64,000 nt of DNA from Anaerolineaceae bacterium (lineage in GTDB: Bacteria; Chloroflexota; Anaerolineae; Anaerolineales; Anaerolineaceae): assembly GCA_018056725.1 (NCBI GenBank), contig JAGPFF010000002.1:35878-99877 (forward strand), given 5' to 3'. Numbering within the stretch: position 1 is the stretch's first letter; each line of letters begins with the position of its first letter. The translations under genes were made by a program, and so were the position numbers. Below are positions 1-8,881 of this stretch, one piece after another. The notes under the pieces were generated by a model. It saw only the letters and a list, made by a program, of their open reading frames with translations, did not search any database and was not told the origin of the DNA.

Positions 1-154
1 TGGGAAAATCACTGACACGCGCCTTACGCAGATCTAGAATGACATCCTTCTGAATTTCGACATTTTCTTCTAGAAATAGCAGATTTTTGTACCCGGAAAA
101 TATCGGACGGGTAAACTGAGCAGCATTATCTGTCAGGATGCAACTTCGTCCCAT
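1..154 (-). CDS. DegV family fatty-acid-binding protein, N-terminal fragment
   Basis: Only the first 51 codons are inside the window; the gene runs off the left edge. The translated start carries a CILTDNAAQFT motif, which resembles the DegV-type opening strand and T-D-S/N loop that binds the fatty-acid carboxylate. The ATG at 154 lies three bases after the stop of the FakA-like gene, so the two are probably co-transcribed. In the known Fak system DegV (FakB) proteins present fatty acids to FakA for phosphorylation. Assignment rests on the short N-terminus plus the neighbour, so the subfamily is uncertain. Confidence 0.65.
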   Translation of the reverse strand, partial: MGRSCILTDNAAQFTRPIFSGYKNLLFLEENVEIQKDVILDLRKARVSDFP

Positions 155-157
155 GCC

Positions 158-1849
158 TTACTCGAGTGACATAATAATTGGATAAAGGGGTTGACCGCCG
201 AAGTGTACTTCGATCTCATGGTCAGGGTATTTATCCTCGATTTGTTTCGCAATGCTGTTGGCTTCTGCTTCGGTTAATTCTGAGCCATAAAAAATGGTAA
301 TTCTTTCACGGTTGTCGAGATCGGTTTTTTGGAGTATCTCCAGTACTGCATTCTCTACGGCATCCGCCGCCACCATCAATTTTCCATTGAGCAAGCCAAT
401 AATTTTGCCTTTTTTAACCTCAACGCCATTCAAGATCACATTGCGGGTGGCGGTAGTGATTTCAACGCAATCCGCCTCCTCAAGAGATTCATTCATATCA
501 TCCACGACTTGTTGAAAATCACCTTCAGGGTTCCAACGCAGGATCGCAGAAATTCCTTGCGAGACATTTTTTGTCGGAATTACTTCAACCTGTTTGACAC
601 TTAATGTTTTAGCAGTGTTGGCAGCGAGGATGATGTTCTTGTTATTCGGAAGGATGATTACTTTATCCGTTGGGAGGTCTTCAAAAGCCTTTAAAATCTC
701 CTGAGTAGAGGGATTCATTGTTTGACCGCCGGAAATAATGGCGCTGGCTCCCTGACTGGCAAAGATTTGGGAAAGACCGATTCCTGGTGAAACTGCTACG
801 ACAGCAATCGTGCCAGGGGTAAGTGGATTAAGCGTAATCTCATTTTTCTTGGCTTCGATTCGCTTCATTTGTTCCACAAGGTCTTCTTTGTAAACCTTGT
901 AAATCTCTCCCATTTTTTTGATCAATAATTCCGGTTCATCCTGCTTTTCAGTTTCAGTATGGATATGCATGCGGTACAATCCATCGCCTTCTCCCACCTG
1001 AATCGAAGTACCAATTTTTGATAAATCTTTATAAAAGGATTCAAGGTCGAGCGTCTTGTACGGAGCAAAATCGATAACTACTTCCACATCCTGCCCATCT
1101 TCCACAGCATCCATGGTTTCCGCAAATTTGATCGAAGATAGATCTTTAATGACCACGGCGGAATCATCCAGTGTCAACCCTTTCGTGAAGCGCAAGGCTC
1201 CTTCCAACAGGAAGAATAACCCTTTCCCGCCCGAATCAACAACTCCTGCGGTTTTTAAGATCGGAAGCAATTCCGGTGTGTATTTTACGGATTCATCTGC
1301 ACTTTTTACTGCTTCTTCCAGAATAAGGGCAAGATCCGAAGTACGGCTGATCGTATTTTCAACAGCAATGGAGACATCTTTGATTACGGTAAGGATCGTC
1401 CCCTCGACAGGTCTGACGACCCCTTTATAGGCTGTATTTCTGCTTTCAGAAAGTGCCCGGGAGAATAGTTGCGCATCCATTTCGGGCAGATTGTCAAGCA
1501 CGCGCGCGAACCCACGCAAGATCTGCGAAAGGATCACTCCTGAATTACCCCGGGCGCCCATCAGGGCTCCCTGAGCCAGGTTCTTGGATACATGTCCAAT
1601 GTTCAAATCGGTCGATTCGGCGATCTCGTTATATGCTGCTTGCATGGTCAACAGCATGTTGGTTCCAGTATCCCCATCGGGAACAGGGAAAACATTCAAA
1701 GAATTAACCAGTTGCTGATTAGCTTTAAGCCAGCGCAGGGAGGCTTCGACGAATCGTTTGAATTGTTCGCCATTTATGGAATAGATAGAAGTTAAAGGAG
1801 TATTGCTGCCAATTGTTTTTTCGTCCACGGTAATCCTATTAGATAACAT
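158..1849 (-). CDS. fakA: DAK2/DegV-associated kinase, FakA (YloV) family
   Basis: Likely the fatty acid kinase subunit that phosphorylates fatty acids held by DegV/FakB proteins to give acyl-phosphates for phospholipid synthesis. The 563 residues fit the family length. The N-terminal DhaL/DAK2 domain shows NVFPVPDGDTGTN around residues 52-64, whose aspartates bind Mg-ATP, and GARGNSGVILSQILRG further on; a linker and a C-terminal EDD/DAK1-like domain follow. It sits between an Asp23 gene (12-base gap) and a DegV gene, an arrangement common in Gram-positive type bacteria. The start at 1849 has no strong ribosome binding site, but no better start is visible. Confidence 0.88.
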   Translation of the reverse strand: MLSNRITVDEKTIGSNTPLTSIYSINGEQFKRFVEASLRWLKANQQLVNSLNVFPVPDGDTGTNMLLTMQAAYNEIAESTDLNIGHVSKNLAQGALMGARGNSGVILSQILRGFARVLDNLPEMDAQLFSRALSESRNTAYKGVVRPVEGTILTVIKDVSIAVENTISRTSDLALILEEAVKSADESVKYTPELLPILKTAGVVDSGGKGLFFLLEGALRFTKGLTLDDSAVVIKDLSSIKFAETMDAVEDGQDVEVVIDFAPYKTLDLESFYKDLSKIGTSIQVGEGDGLYRMHIHTETEKQDEPELLIKKMGEIYKVYKEDLVEQMKRIEAKKNEITLNPLTPGTIAVVAVSPGIGLSQIFASQGASAIISGGQTMNPSTQEILKAFEDLPTDKVIILPNNKNIILAANTAKTLSVKQVEVIPTKNVSQGISAILRWNPEGDFQQVVDDMNESLEEADCVEITTATRNVILNGVEVKKGKIIGLLNGKLMVAADAVENAVLEILQKTDLDNRERITIFYGSELTEAEANSIAKQIEDKYPDHEIEVHFGGQPLYPIIMSLE

Positions 1850-1861
1850 AAATATGTCCGG

Positions 1862-2218
1862 TTAATCAGTATTGCTAATGCGCAAGCCTCGAATATGCAC
1901 ATTCACATTCTTAACGCGCAAACCAGTGGTATTTTCCACCTGATATTTGATTAATTCTGCCACGTTATTTGCCACTGATTTTATCCGCGTGCCATATTCA
2001 ACGATAATATAAAGGTCGATTATAACAGCCGAATCTTCAAAGTTTATGTCAACTCCCATGATTGGATCTTTGACCAGAGACTGGGTGATCCCTTCAGCCA
2101 GATTCTTGGCTGCGAGACCCACAACCCCGTAAGATTCGAGTGCGGATTGGCTGGCAATAGAAGCAAGCGCGCGATGGGAGATAAAAATGCTGCCTAATGG
2201 ATTTTCAATCGGGTTCAT
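1862..2218 (-). CDS. Asp23/Gls24 family envelope stress protein
   Basis: A 118-residue single-domain protein of the Asp23/Gls24 family. The alternating hydrophobic strands, a VGLAAKNLAEG segment and the C-terminal VKNVNVHIRGLR strand are typical. Family members are membrane-associated envelope or alkaline stress proteins of unclear biochemical role. It is the first gene of a leftward unit with fakA and degV, preceded by a good ribosome binding site (AAGGATA). The family is often found beside fakA, so a role in membrane lipid homeostasis is an inference from context. Confidence 0.85.
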   Translation of the reverse strand: MNPIENPLGSIFISHRALASIASQSALESYGVVGLAAKNLAEGITQSLVKDPIMGVDINFEDSAVIIDLYIIVEYGTRIKSVANNVAELIKYQVENTTGLRVKNVNVHIRGLRISNTD

Positions 2219-2248
2219 AAAATTATCCTTGTTTTATAACATTGTTTC

Positions 2249-2277
2249 TTGTAAAAAGATACGGTGTGTGTTAGAAT
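2249..2277 (+). promoter_or_regulatory. Candidate sigma-70 promoter for rpmB
   Basis: TTGTAA at 2249-2254 and TAGAAT at 2272-2277 are separated by 17 bases. This would give a leader of roughly 70 bases before the rpmB start. Found by eye only. Confidence 0.4.
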
Positions 2278-2352
2278 TTACGGCTGTGTTCAGAGTATAG
2301 CTGAACCTTATTTTACACAATAATAGCTGTCTTGTACGGAAAGGATTTTATC

Positions 2353-2535
2353 ATGGCGAAGTGTGATGTTTGTGGAAAAACGACTACGTTTGGTCATAAC
2401 CGGAGTTTCTCCTTGAGGGCAACAAACCGAGTCTTTAAACCTAATTTGCAAAAAGTTACTGTGATTGAAAATGGGCGCAAGGTTTCCAAAACGTTGTGCG
2501 CAAAGTGCATTCGATCAATGGTCAAGACTGCATAG
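2353..2535 (+). CDS. rpmB: 50S ribosomal protein L28
   Basis: Large-subunit ribosomal protein L28, 60 residues. The chosen ATG at 2353 follows a GGAAAGGA ribosome binding site and gives the usual MAKCDVCGK start; an in-frame start 21 bases upstream would add an atypical extension. Two Cys-x2-Cys pairs (C4/C7 and C49/C52) make this the zinc-binding type of L28. It is a monocistronic unit with a strong terminator directly downstream. Confidence 0.95.
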   Translation: MAKCDVCGKTTTFGHNRSFSLRATNRVFKPNLQKVTVIENGRKVSKTLCAKCIRSMVKTA

Positions 2536-2557
2536 ATTATTATATAAGGCAAATAAG

Positions 2558-2579
2558 ATACGGCTTCGGCCGTATTTTT
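2558..2579 (+). terminator. Rho-independent terminator of rpmB
   Basis: A 7-bp stem ATACGGC/GCCGTAT closes a TTCG tetraloop and runs into a T-rich tract. The convergent rpe stop codon (2578-2580) lies inside that tract. Confidence 0.85.
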
Positions 2580-3237
2580 ATTTTAATGCTTCACGCAAAA
2601 CACTTACTCCACCCGCAATCCCTTGCGGATGTTGAAAGATTGCCGAGGCGCTTACAAATACATTGGCTCCGGCATCCTGCAAAGACCTGATGTTGGAAGC
2701 ATTGATTCCACCGTCGACTTCGAGATCAATCTTCAAACCTGACCCCAGGATCATCTTCTCGACCTGTTCAACCTTCTTCAGGGTTTGCGGCAAAAAGGAT
2801 TGCCCCGAAAACCCCGGATTGACTGTCATAACGAGGAGCAAATCAATATTCTCTAAAAGCGGTTCAATCAAAACCGGGCTCGTTCCCGGGTTGATGGCAA
2901 GACCCGAACGGCAGCCCAACTGCCTGATCATTTGCAAAGTGCGGTGAACGTTCGGATTATTTTCCGGGTGAATGGTGATCGAACTAGCGCCAGCCAGAAC
3001 AAATGCCTCTACCAAGGACTCGGGTTTTTCCACCATCATATGGCAATCGAGAGGGAGTTGAGTGACCTTGTGACAGGCATTCACAATAACGGCACCCATG
3101 GTGAGGTTGGGAACAAAATGACCATCCATTACATCCACATGAATCCAGTCCACACCGGCGCTTTCACATTCTTGGATGACAGCCTGGATGTTGGAAAGGT
3201 CCGCAGATAATATTGATGCTGCAATTTTGGATTTCAT
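2578..3237 (-). CDS. rpe: Ribulose-phosphate 3-epimerase
   Basis: Interconverts ribulose 5-phosphate and xylulose 5-phosphate in the pentose phosphate pathway. The 219 residues form a TIM barrel with family signatures in order: ILSADLSN near the start, HVDVMDGHFVPN with a metal-binding aspartate, DCHMMV, MTVNPGFSGQ and EVDGGIN near the phosphate site. It starts 4 bases after the Ser/Thr kinase gene and is probably in the same transcript. Such kinase-rpe pairing also occurs in other bacteria beside the PP2C/PknB cluster. Confidence 0.95.
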   Translation of the reverse strand: MKSKIAASILSADLSNIQAVIQECESAGVDWIHVDVMDGHFVPNLTMGAVIVNACHKVTQLPLDCHMMVEKPESLVEAFVLAGASSITIHPENNPNVHRTLQMIRQLGCRSGLAINPGTSPVLIEPLLENIDLLLVMTVNPGFSGQSFLPQTLKKVEQVEKMILGSGLKIDLEVDGGINASNIRSLQDAGANVFVSASAIFQHPQGIAGGVSVLREALK

Positions 3238-3241
3238 ACTT

Positions 3242-4312
3242 TCACCGTGTTCCCGTACTCAATTTTAGGAAAACAAAAAGCCAGAAGGGAACCAACCCTC
3301 CCACCATAAGCAGGGTCAACAGTTGCAGTCCTATCAATTTCCAATCCATTCCCGGACGGGCTTGAGGATGGTTATCTTCAGTGGTGATAGGTGGGAGAAC
3401 TCTGACTGGTTGCGTGATCGGACGTTGCACGTTTTCAATGGGAATCCGCTCAGCATTCCCTTTTACAGGTTCAGTTTTTTGTTCCACCAATCGTGAAAGG
3501 ACGTGACCGAGTTGGTCTGCGGTGCGATAACGGGACGAGGGTTCCTTCGAAAGAACTTTCAAGATGATCTGGGCTAAATCTTCAGGAAGATCGGGCACAT
3601 AAACCCTGGGATCTGTGGGCGGTTGGGTGCGGTGATACTCAATCATCTTCTCAACGGTCTCAGCCTCAAATGGTAGATGACCGGTGAAGATCTCATAAAT
3701 CACTACACCAAGGGAATAAACATCTGCCGCCGGGGTTGGGTTTTCGCCTGATGCCTGTTCAGGGGCAAAGTACTGGGGGGATCCCCAAACGATTTCTTTT
3801 TCCCCTTCCTCTTCCAGGCTGGATAAAGCTCTGGCAATGCCAAAATCAGTGATTTTGAGACGTTGATCACTGGTAACAAGCATGTTATGCGGTTTTACAT
3901 CACAATGGACGATTCCTGCCCGGTGAGCGTAACCTAAACCAGCACATGCCTGAATCATCAACGGCAGACCTTCTTCGACACGAAAAAACCCTTTTTCCTT
4001 AATTTTGGTCTTTAGATCCGTTCCGGGAATATATTCCATGACGATGTAGACCCCGGTTGAATCGATGCCAAAATCATGGACGGTTACAATGTTGGGATGG
4101 GAAAGGTTTGCTGCAGCAGTGGCTTCTTTCTTGAAGCGTTCGCGAAAACTCTCATCCTCAGAAAAATCTTTCTTAAGTAATTTCACCGCCACGGGACGCT
4201 CAAGCAATTGGTCGTAAGCTTTGAAAACATAAGCCATTCCGCCTCGACCTATCTGATGGATGAGACGATAACGACCTCCTAGAAGGCTATTGGGCATAGC
4301 ATTCAAATCCAT
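3242..4312 (-). CDS. Membrane-anchored Ser/Thr protein kinase
   Basis: PknB-like Hanks-type kinase of 356 residues. The kinase domain fills residues 14-275: glycine loop GRGGMAYVFKA, ATP lysine K44 in VAVKLL, E63, catalytic loop HCDVKPHN (D138), DFG at 156-158 and SPQYFAPEQ in the activation segment. A proline-rich linker and one C-terminal membrane helix (about 328-352) follow, with no PASTA or other extracellular sensor. The catalytic loop is HCD rather than HRD, so this is a non-RD kinase. A TATAAT lies 7 bases before the ATG, suggesting a leaderless mRNA. It shares a 53-base divergent region with cax. Confidence 0.9.
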   Translation of the reverse strand: MDLNAMPNSLLGGRYRLIHQIGRGGMAYVFKAYDQLLERPVAVKLLKKDFSEDESFRERFKKEATAAANLSHPNIVTVHDFGIDSTGVYIVMEYIPGTDLKTKIKEKGFFRVEEGLPLMIQACAGLGYAHRAGIVHCDVKPHNMLVTSDQRLKITDFGIARALSSLEEEGEKEIVWGSPQYFAPEQASGENPTPAADVYSLGVVIYEIFTGHLPFEAETVEKMIEYHRTQPPTDPRVYVPDLPEDLAQIILKVLSKEPSSRYRTADQLGHVLSRLVEQKTEPVKGNAERIPIENVQRPITQPVRVLPPITTEDNHPQARPGMDWKLIGLQLLTLLMVGGLVPFWLFVFLKLSTGTR

Positions 4313-4319
4313 AGATTGG

Positions 4320-4325
4320 ATTATA
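4320..4325 (-). promoter_or_regulatory. -10 element of the leftward kinase-rpe unit
   Basis: A perfect TATAAT on the minus strand ends 7 bases before the kinase ATG at 4312, so transcription should start at or next to the start codon. No good -35 is seen. Confidence 0.5.
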
Positions 4326-4351
4326 ACATGTCAAATTTTCCCAACCTTGGA

Positions 4352-4357
4352 TATAAT
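4352..4357 (+). promoter_or_regulatory. -10 element of cax
   Basis: A perfect TATAAT lies 8 bases before the cax ATG at 4366, again implying a leaderless or nearly leaderless transcript; no ribosome binding site is visible. Confidence 0.5.
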
Positions 4358-4365
4358 CTTATCCT

Positions 4366-5448
4366 ATGAATTCTATCCTCCGATATTTGAAACAAAAACC
4401 ACTGACGCTATTGTTGGTTGTTTTTCCAGTTACCGCTGCCGGATCATTTTTAGGATGGAATGCAACGGTCCTTTTTATCCTCTCGGCGCTTGCTGTAATC
4501 CCACTTGCCGGGCTGATAGGGGATGGTACGGAAAATCTGGCAATGCATACTGGTCCAAAAATGGGGGGCTTGATCAATGCAACCCTGGGCAATGCTGCAG
4601 AATTAATCATTACACTTCTGGCGATCAATAAAGGATTACTGGAACTGGTTAAAGCCTCCATTACCGGCTCTATCATTGGGAATCTGCTTTTTGTCCTGGG
4701 TTTATCTATCCTGGTTGGCGGGGCAAAAAATGGAGTGCAAAAGTTTGATCGCCGGCACACTGTGAACAATTCGATTTTGCTTAGTATTGCTCTCCTGGGA
4801 CTTATCATTCCCTCCCTCTTTAGCCATTCTACAGCGTCGGGTGTAAATGAAAAAGTTGAAACTCTAAGCCTTTGCGTTGCTGTGGTTATGATTGGTTTGT
4901 ACTCGCTGGGGATCCTTTTTTCTTTCGTTGAAAAGAAAAATGAAGAATCTATCGTCCCTGTGGAAGCCCTAATTGAGCATGGGGCATGGAGCGTCCGCAA
5001 ATCCCTCCTCATTCTGGCGCTGGCTACGGGTGGAATCGTCTGGATGAGCGAAATTTTGGTTGGGAGCGTGGAGGCGGTTGTTGCGGGTTCAGGAATTTCA
5101 GAATTCTTTGTAGGCATTATACTGGTGCCGATTATTGGCAATGTGGCGGAACATCTTGTGGCAATCAATATGGCAATCAAGAACAAGATGGAATTGAGCA
5201 TGGAAATTGCCATTTCTTCGAGTTTGCAAATTGCCTTGTTTGTGGCACCTGTTTTGGTTTTTATCAGCCTGCTTTTTGGCAATCCGTTAAATCTGGTTTT
5301 TAACCCCTTTGAACTGGCGGCGTTAATGTCGGCAGTAATTGTGACCTATTTCGTTTCTGCAGATGGTGAATCGAACTGGCTTGAGGGGGCAGCGCTGATC
5401 GCCGTGTACATTATTTTTGGCTTAGCCTTTTTTATCTTCCCTTCATAA
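4366..5448 (+). CDS. cax: Calcium/proton antiporter, CaCA family
   Basis: Integral membrane cation/H+ exchanger of 360 residues with about eleven hydrophobic segments. The two diagnostic inverted repeats are visible: GNAAELIITLLAINKG in the first half and GNVAEHLVAINMAIKN in the second, each with the acidic residue that coordinates Ca2+. It probably exports calcium at the expense of the proton gradient. It is followed after 15 bases by a small SH3b protein gene. A long antisense ORF inside it is a shadow. Confidence 0.93.
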   Translation: MNSILRYLKQKPLTLLLVVFPVTAAGSFLGWNATVLFILSALAVIPLAGLIGDGTENLAMHTGPKMGGLINATLGNAAELIITLLAINKGLLELVKASITGSIIGNLLFVLGLSILVGGAKNGVQKFDRRHTVNNSILLSIALLGLIIPSLFSHSTASGVNEKVETLSLCVAVVMIGLYSLGILFSFVEKKNEESIVPVEALIEHGAWSVRKSLLILALATGGIVWMSEILVGSVEAVVAGSGISEFFVGIILVPIIGNVAEHLVAINMAIKNKMELSMEIAISSSLQIALFVAPVLVFISLLFGNPLNLVFNPFELAALMSAVIVTYFVSADGESNWLEGAALIAVYIIFGLAFFIFPS

Positions 5449-5463
5449 TATATTTGAGTCACT

Positions 5464-5925
5464 ATGAAAACAAAAAAGAAAATCCTAATTGGCGGAATTG
5501 TAGCAGCAGGAATTATTCTTTTTTACCTCTATTTGCTGCTCAACGGGATTGCCTACCAGGAAGAAGTCGCGGCAACATCGAAAGCCAATCTTGAGGTGAT
5601 CCCTGCAGATCATATTCCCACGCCAGACCTCGGACTACTGGTAATTCCTCCAACGGCTACACCGAAGAGTGATGGAGAGGTAAATGGAATCTCCGTGCAG
5701 CGGTTTGTCAAGATTGAGGGAACGGGCGGCATTGGATTGCGCATTCGTAAAGAACCGGGGATGGACACTGAAGTGCAATTCATCGCCAATGAATCCGAGG
5801 TGTTTATCGTCATCGGCGGACCTGAAGAGAAAGACGGGATTCTTTGGTGGCAATTATCGACACCTTACGATGAAACCCGTAGCGGTTGGGCATCCTCTGA
5901 ATACTTATCCGCAGTAGAAAAATAA
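5464..5925 (+). CDS. Membrane-anchored SH3b domain protein
   Basis: 153 residues: a short basic start, one membrane helix (about 8-27), a proline/threonine-rich linker and a C-terminal bacterial SH3 domain (about 75-150) with IGLRIRKEPGMDTEV and WWQLS...GWASSEYL features. The N-terminal helix probably places the SH3b domain outside the cell, where such domains bind wall peptides. It follows cax closely. No enzymatic domain is seen and the exact role is unknown. A second SH3b membrane protein is encoded at 40140-40763. Confidence 0.7.
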   Translation: MKTKKKILIGGIVAAGIILFYLYLLLNGIAYQEEVAATSKANLEVIPADHIPTPDLGLLVIPPTATPKSDGEVNGISVQRFVKIEGTGGIGLRIRKEPGMDTEVQFIANESEVFIVIGGPEEKDGILWWQLSTPYDETRSGWASSEYLSAVEK

Positions 5926-5994
5926 ATCCCATCCGCTAATAAATTTGTTATACTCACCTTACAGGCGATCAAAAACCCGCGAAATTTTCTGTAC

Positions 5995-6000
5995 TATAAT
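5995..6000 (+). promoter_or_regulatory. -10 element upstream of the kinase-phosphatase cluster
   Basis: A perfect TATAAT in the 180-base gap before the kinase-PQQ gene; the matching -35 is poor. A second candidate, TATACT, lies at 5949-5954. Confidence 0.4.
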
Positions 6001-6107
6001 CTTCTGGTAAGTTCATCATTCCTGTTTTCTTTCTTGGAGGAACCCTGGAACGAAACTCCATTCCCAAACCAATATCGATTAACAATATCCAGCTTCCCAT
6101 CGGGCAA

Positions 6108-7913
6108 GTGCTGATGGAGCGCTATAAGATTATGGATATTGTGGGGGTTGGGGGAATGGGATCCGTTTACCGGGCGAGAGACCTTCATTTCCCCAACGCA
6201 ATGAAAGTTGTTGCAGTAAAGGAGATGGTCAACAACACGACGGATCCCCAGGTCAGAGAATCAATTAATAAGAACTTTGAACGAGAAGCGAATATCCTCG
6301 TTTCGCTTAGCCATCATTCAATTCCGAAAATATTTGACTTTTTCATCAAGGATGAGCGCAGTTATCTGGTGGAGGAGTTTATTCAAGGAAATGACTTGGA
6401 TGAAATCATGCGCCGCACGCCTGGACCCTTTAAAGAAGAACAGGTCATCAATTGGGCGATTGAGATTTGTGATGTGTTGGATTACCTGCATCAACATAAA
6501 CCTGACCCCGTGATTTTTCGTGATATCAAACCCTCCAATATCATGATTAATCCTCAAAATCACGTGGTTCTGGTGGATTTTGGGATTGCGAAAAATATCA
6601 TTGCCGGTCAAAAGGGCACGATGATCGGCACGGAGGGATTTTCACCGCCGGAACAATATCGTGGTGAGGCATCCCCGAGGACGGATATTTATGCCCTGGG
6701 TGCCACGATGCATACTCTTCTCACCCGCCGAGACCCCCGCCTTGAACCTCCATTTTCTTTCAAAGATCGTCCGGTTCGGATGATCAACCCAAGCGTTTCC
6801 ACCGAGTTGGAAGCAATAGTCAACAAAACGTTAGAATACAATCCTGAAGACCGCTATCGCAACGTTTTGGAATTGAAATCAGCATTAATCTCTGTGGCGC
6901 GACGAACTGGAACGCTTCCCTTTGTTTATTTTGAGCCCGACGGATCGAATACGGAGAGCCGAGATATTGAGTGGGTTTTCAAATGCAAGGATGAAATTCG
7001 GGGTACGCCATTATTTGACCGTGGGACAATCTATGCAGGTTCCTATGACAAATCACTTTACGCCTTGGATGCAAAAAATGGTAATCTCAAGTGGAGTTAT
7101 GAAACCCGGGGAGGTGTGGTCACCCGACCAGTGATAGCGGATAATCTGCTGTATTTTGGAAGTGAAGATGGGGGTTTGTACTGTATCAATAAAGATACCG
7201 GTCAGCAAATTTGGAATTATAAAACGGATGGTCCCATTCGCAGCTCCCCACGTATTGCTGAAGGGCAGATTTATTTTGGTTCGGATGATCAAAAAATGTA
7301 CGTAATTAATTTGCTTTCACATCAGGTAAGCTGGACTGCAAAAGCAGGAGGAGCGATTCGTTCATCACCGTTCCTTTCTCTCATGTCCATTTATTTTGGT
7401 TCTGAAGCGAGTGAGTTTATCTGCGCAAATTATCGGGGACAAATCGAATGGCGCTTTTTTACCAAGAAGCCGGTGACTTCTTCGGGAAATGTTACCGATG
7501 GGGTGGCTTATTTTTCCTCTCTGGATGGATTTGTATACGCACTTGATGCCAAAACAGGTTGGGTTATTTGGCGCTATCGAATGGCGAAGGGATCTGTTTC
7601 TAGCCCATTTGTGATGGGTGAACGTGTTTTTGTAGGATCCGCCGATGGAAATATTTACTGTCTGGAGCGAACCCGTGCCCAGGAAATCTGGCATTTTCAG
7701 ACGGGTTTTCAGGTAAGTAGCTCACCGGTGGTTCATGAAGATGTACTTTACTGTGGTTCAACGGATGGCAAGTTTTATGCTCTTGATGTTAAAACTGGAC
7801 GCTTGAAGTGGTCGTTCACAACCCTTGGTCCGATTACTGGAAGTGCTGCAATAGGCGAGAATCTCGTCTATTTTGGGTCACATGATAAAAATCTATATGC
7901 ATTCCGAATCTAG
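6108..7913 (+). CDS. Ser/Thr protein kinase fused to a PQQ-type beta-propeller
   Basis: Kinase domain at residues 1-265: glycine loop VGVGGMGSVYRA, VAVKEM lysine, RD-type catalytic loop FRDIKPSN, VDFGIAK and GFSPPEQY. The C-terminal 300 residues hold about seven repeats of the pattern GS-D-x-YALDAKTG-W-x-W, a PQQ/quinoprotein-type propeller. No membrane helix or signal peptide is seen, so the protein appears cytoplasmic and the propeller may bind a ligand or partner. The listed GTG start is a default. The frame is open back to 6000 and encodes kinase-like sequence (QLPIGQVLMERYKI); a CTG at 6045 has a GGAGG four bases upstream. The PP2C gene follows 17 bases later. Confidence 0.85.
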   Translation: MLMERYKIMDIVGVGGMGSVYRARDLHFPNAMKVVAVKEMVNNTTDPQVRESINKNFEREANILVSLSHHSIPKIFDFFIKDERSYLVEEFIQGNDLDEIMRRTPGPFKEEQVINWAIEICDVLDYLHQHKPDPVIFRDIKPSNIMINPQNHVVLVDFGIAKNIIAGQKGTMIGTEGFSPPEQYRGEASPRTDIYALGATMHTLLTRRDPRLEPPFSFKDRPVRMINPSVSTELEAIVNKTLEYNPEDRYRNVLELKSALISVARRTGTLPFVYFEPDGSNTESRDIEWVFKCKDEIRGTPLFDRGTIYAGSYDKSLYALDAKNGNLKWSYETRGGVVTRPVIADNLLYFGSEDGGLYCINKDTGQQIWNYKTDGPIRSSPRIAEGQIYFGSDDQKMYVINLLSHQVSWTAKAGGAIRSSPFLSLMSIYFGSEASEFICANYRGQIEWRFFTKKPVTSSGNVTDGVAYFSSLDGFVYALDAKTGWVIWRYRMAKGSVSSPFVMGERVFVGSADGNIYCLERTRAQEIWHFQTGFQVSSSPVVHEDVLYCGSTDGKFYALDVKTGRLKWSFTTLGPITGSAAIGENLVYFGSHDKNLYAFRI

Positions 7914-7930
7914 AAAGGGAGCTTGATTTC

Positions 7931-8824
7931 ATGTTCTCTTTTATGCGCCAAAAAATAAGAAAGAATCCACAATCCCGAACAAATAGTGGTCAAAGACCGA
8001 TAGATACTACCTCCTCAGCCGCAAACGAATTTTCAAGAGGGCTAGTCAACAATCAGAAGCAGTTACTCGTCGGTAGCGCTCAATCCGTTGGAATGCTTCG
8101 AGATCATAACGAAGATGCGTTATTTACCTTTGCCACGGTGCTATCCATGAATCAATTCGAAGAGCGCTTTGGGTTATTTGCCCTTGCGGATGGCATGGGT
8201 GGGCACATGAATGGTGAGATCGCCAGCGACGTTTCCGTCCGTGTAGTGGTCAAACATCTTCTTCAACATTTATTTGAACCACTAATCTCGAAAAAAAATG
8301 AACCCATGAGTAAAGGGGTTCATGAAATCTTAACCGAGGCTTTTCAAGAAGCGCAAAAAGCCGTCCTGGAAGCAGCTCCAGGGGGAGGGACAACCCTGCT
8401 TGTGGCTATCCTCATGAATGATATGGTTACAATTTCTCATGTCGGCGACAGCCGGGCATACTTTTATCATGCAGACGGGCATCTCGAAAGAATTACCAGC
8501 GATCATTCACTGGTGCAACGGTTGATTGATCTGAAAGAGATCACCGAGCAGGAAGCGGAAAACCATCCGCAGAAAAATGTGCTCTTAAAGGCAGTCGGAC
8601 AAACAGATCCTTATGAACCGGATATTCAAACCATTCATGTTCCTGATAGGGCAAAGTTGATGTTATGCAGTGATGGGCTTTGGGGAGTGGTCCCTGAAAA
8701 AATCATGCAACAAGTTCTCGCCGAAGATGGAACTCCTTTTGAAACCTGCCAGAAACTGGTATCAGCTGCCAACCAGTTTGGCGGTCCGGATAATATCAGT
8801 GTGATACTGGCGGAGTCAGCCTGA
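7931..8824 (+). CDS. PP2C-family Ser/Thr protein phosphatase
   Basis: Metal-dependent phosphatase that probably reverses the action of the adjacent kinase. The 297 residues carry the PP2C motifs in order: MLRDHNEDALF, LADGMGGHMNGE with metal aspartate, VGDSRAYFY, CSDGLWGVV and GGPDNISVI at the C-terminus. The first 45 residues are a polar, probably disordered leader. No membrane segment is seen. It shares an operon with the kinase-PQQ gene (17-base gap, AAGGGAG ribosome binding site). Confidence 0.93.
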   Translation: MFSFMRQKIRKNPQSRTNSGQRPIDTTSSAANEFSRGLVNNQKQLLVGSAQSVGMLRDHNEDALFTFATVLSMNQFEERFGLFALADGMGGHMNGEIASDVSVRVVVKHLLQHLFEPLISKKNEPMSKGVHEILTEAFQEAQKAVLEAAPGGGTTLLVAILMNDMVTISHVGDSRAYFYHADGHLERITSDHSLVQRLIDLKEITEQEAENHPQKNVLLKAVGQTDPYEPDIQTIHVPDRAKLMLCSDGLWGVVPEKIMQQVLAEDGTPFETCQKLVSAANQFGGPDNISVILAESA

Positions 8825-8858
8825 AAGTTTTATTCATTCCTTCAATGAAAACTGATAC

Positions 8859-8864
8859 TATAAT
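8859..8864 (+). promoter_or_regulatory. -10 element upstream of the 79-residue protein and response regulator
   Basis: TATAAT 17 bases before the ATG at 8882, with a GGAG ribosome binding site in between. It could give the small protein and regulator their own transcript. Confidence 0.4.
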
Positions 8865-8881
8865 GGATTAATGGAGTAATA

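Noticed and set aside
4359..5282. 307-residue antisense ORF inside cax
   Set aside because: It is the complement of a well-supported antiporter gene, with no binding site or domain; a shadow of biased codon use.
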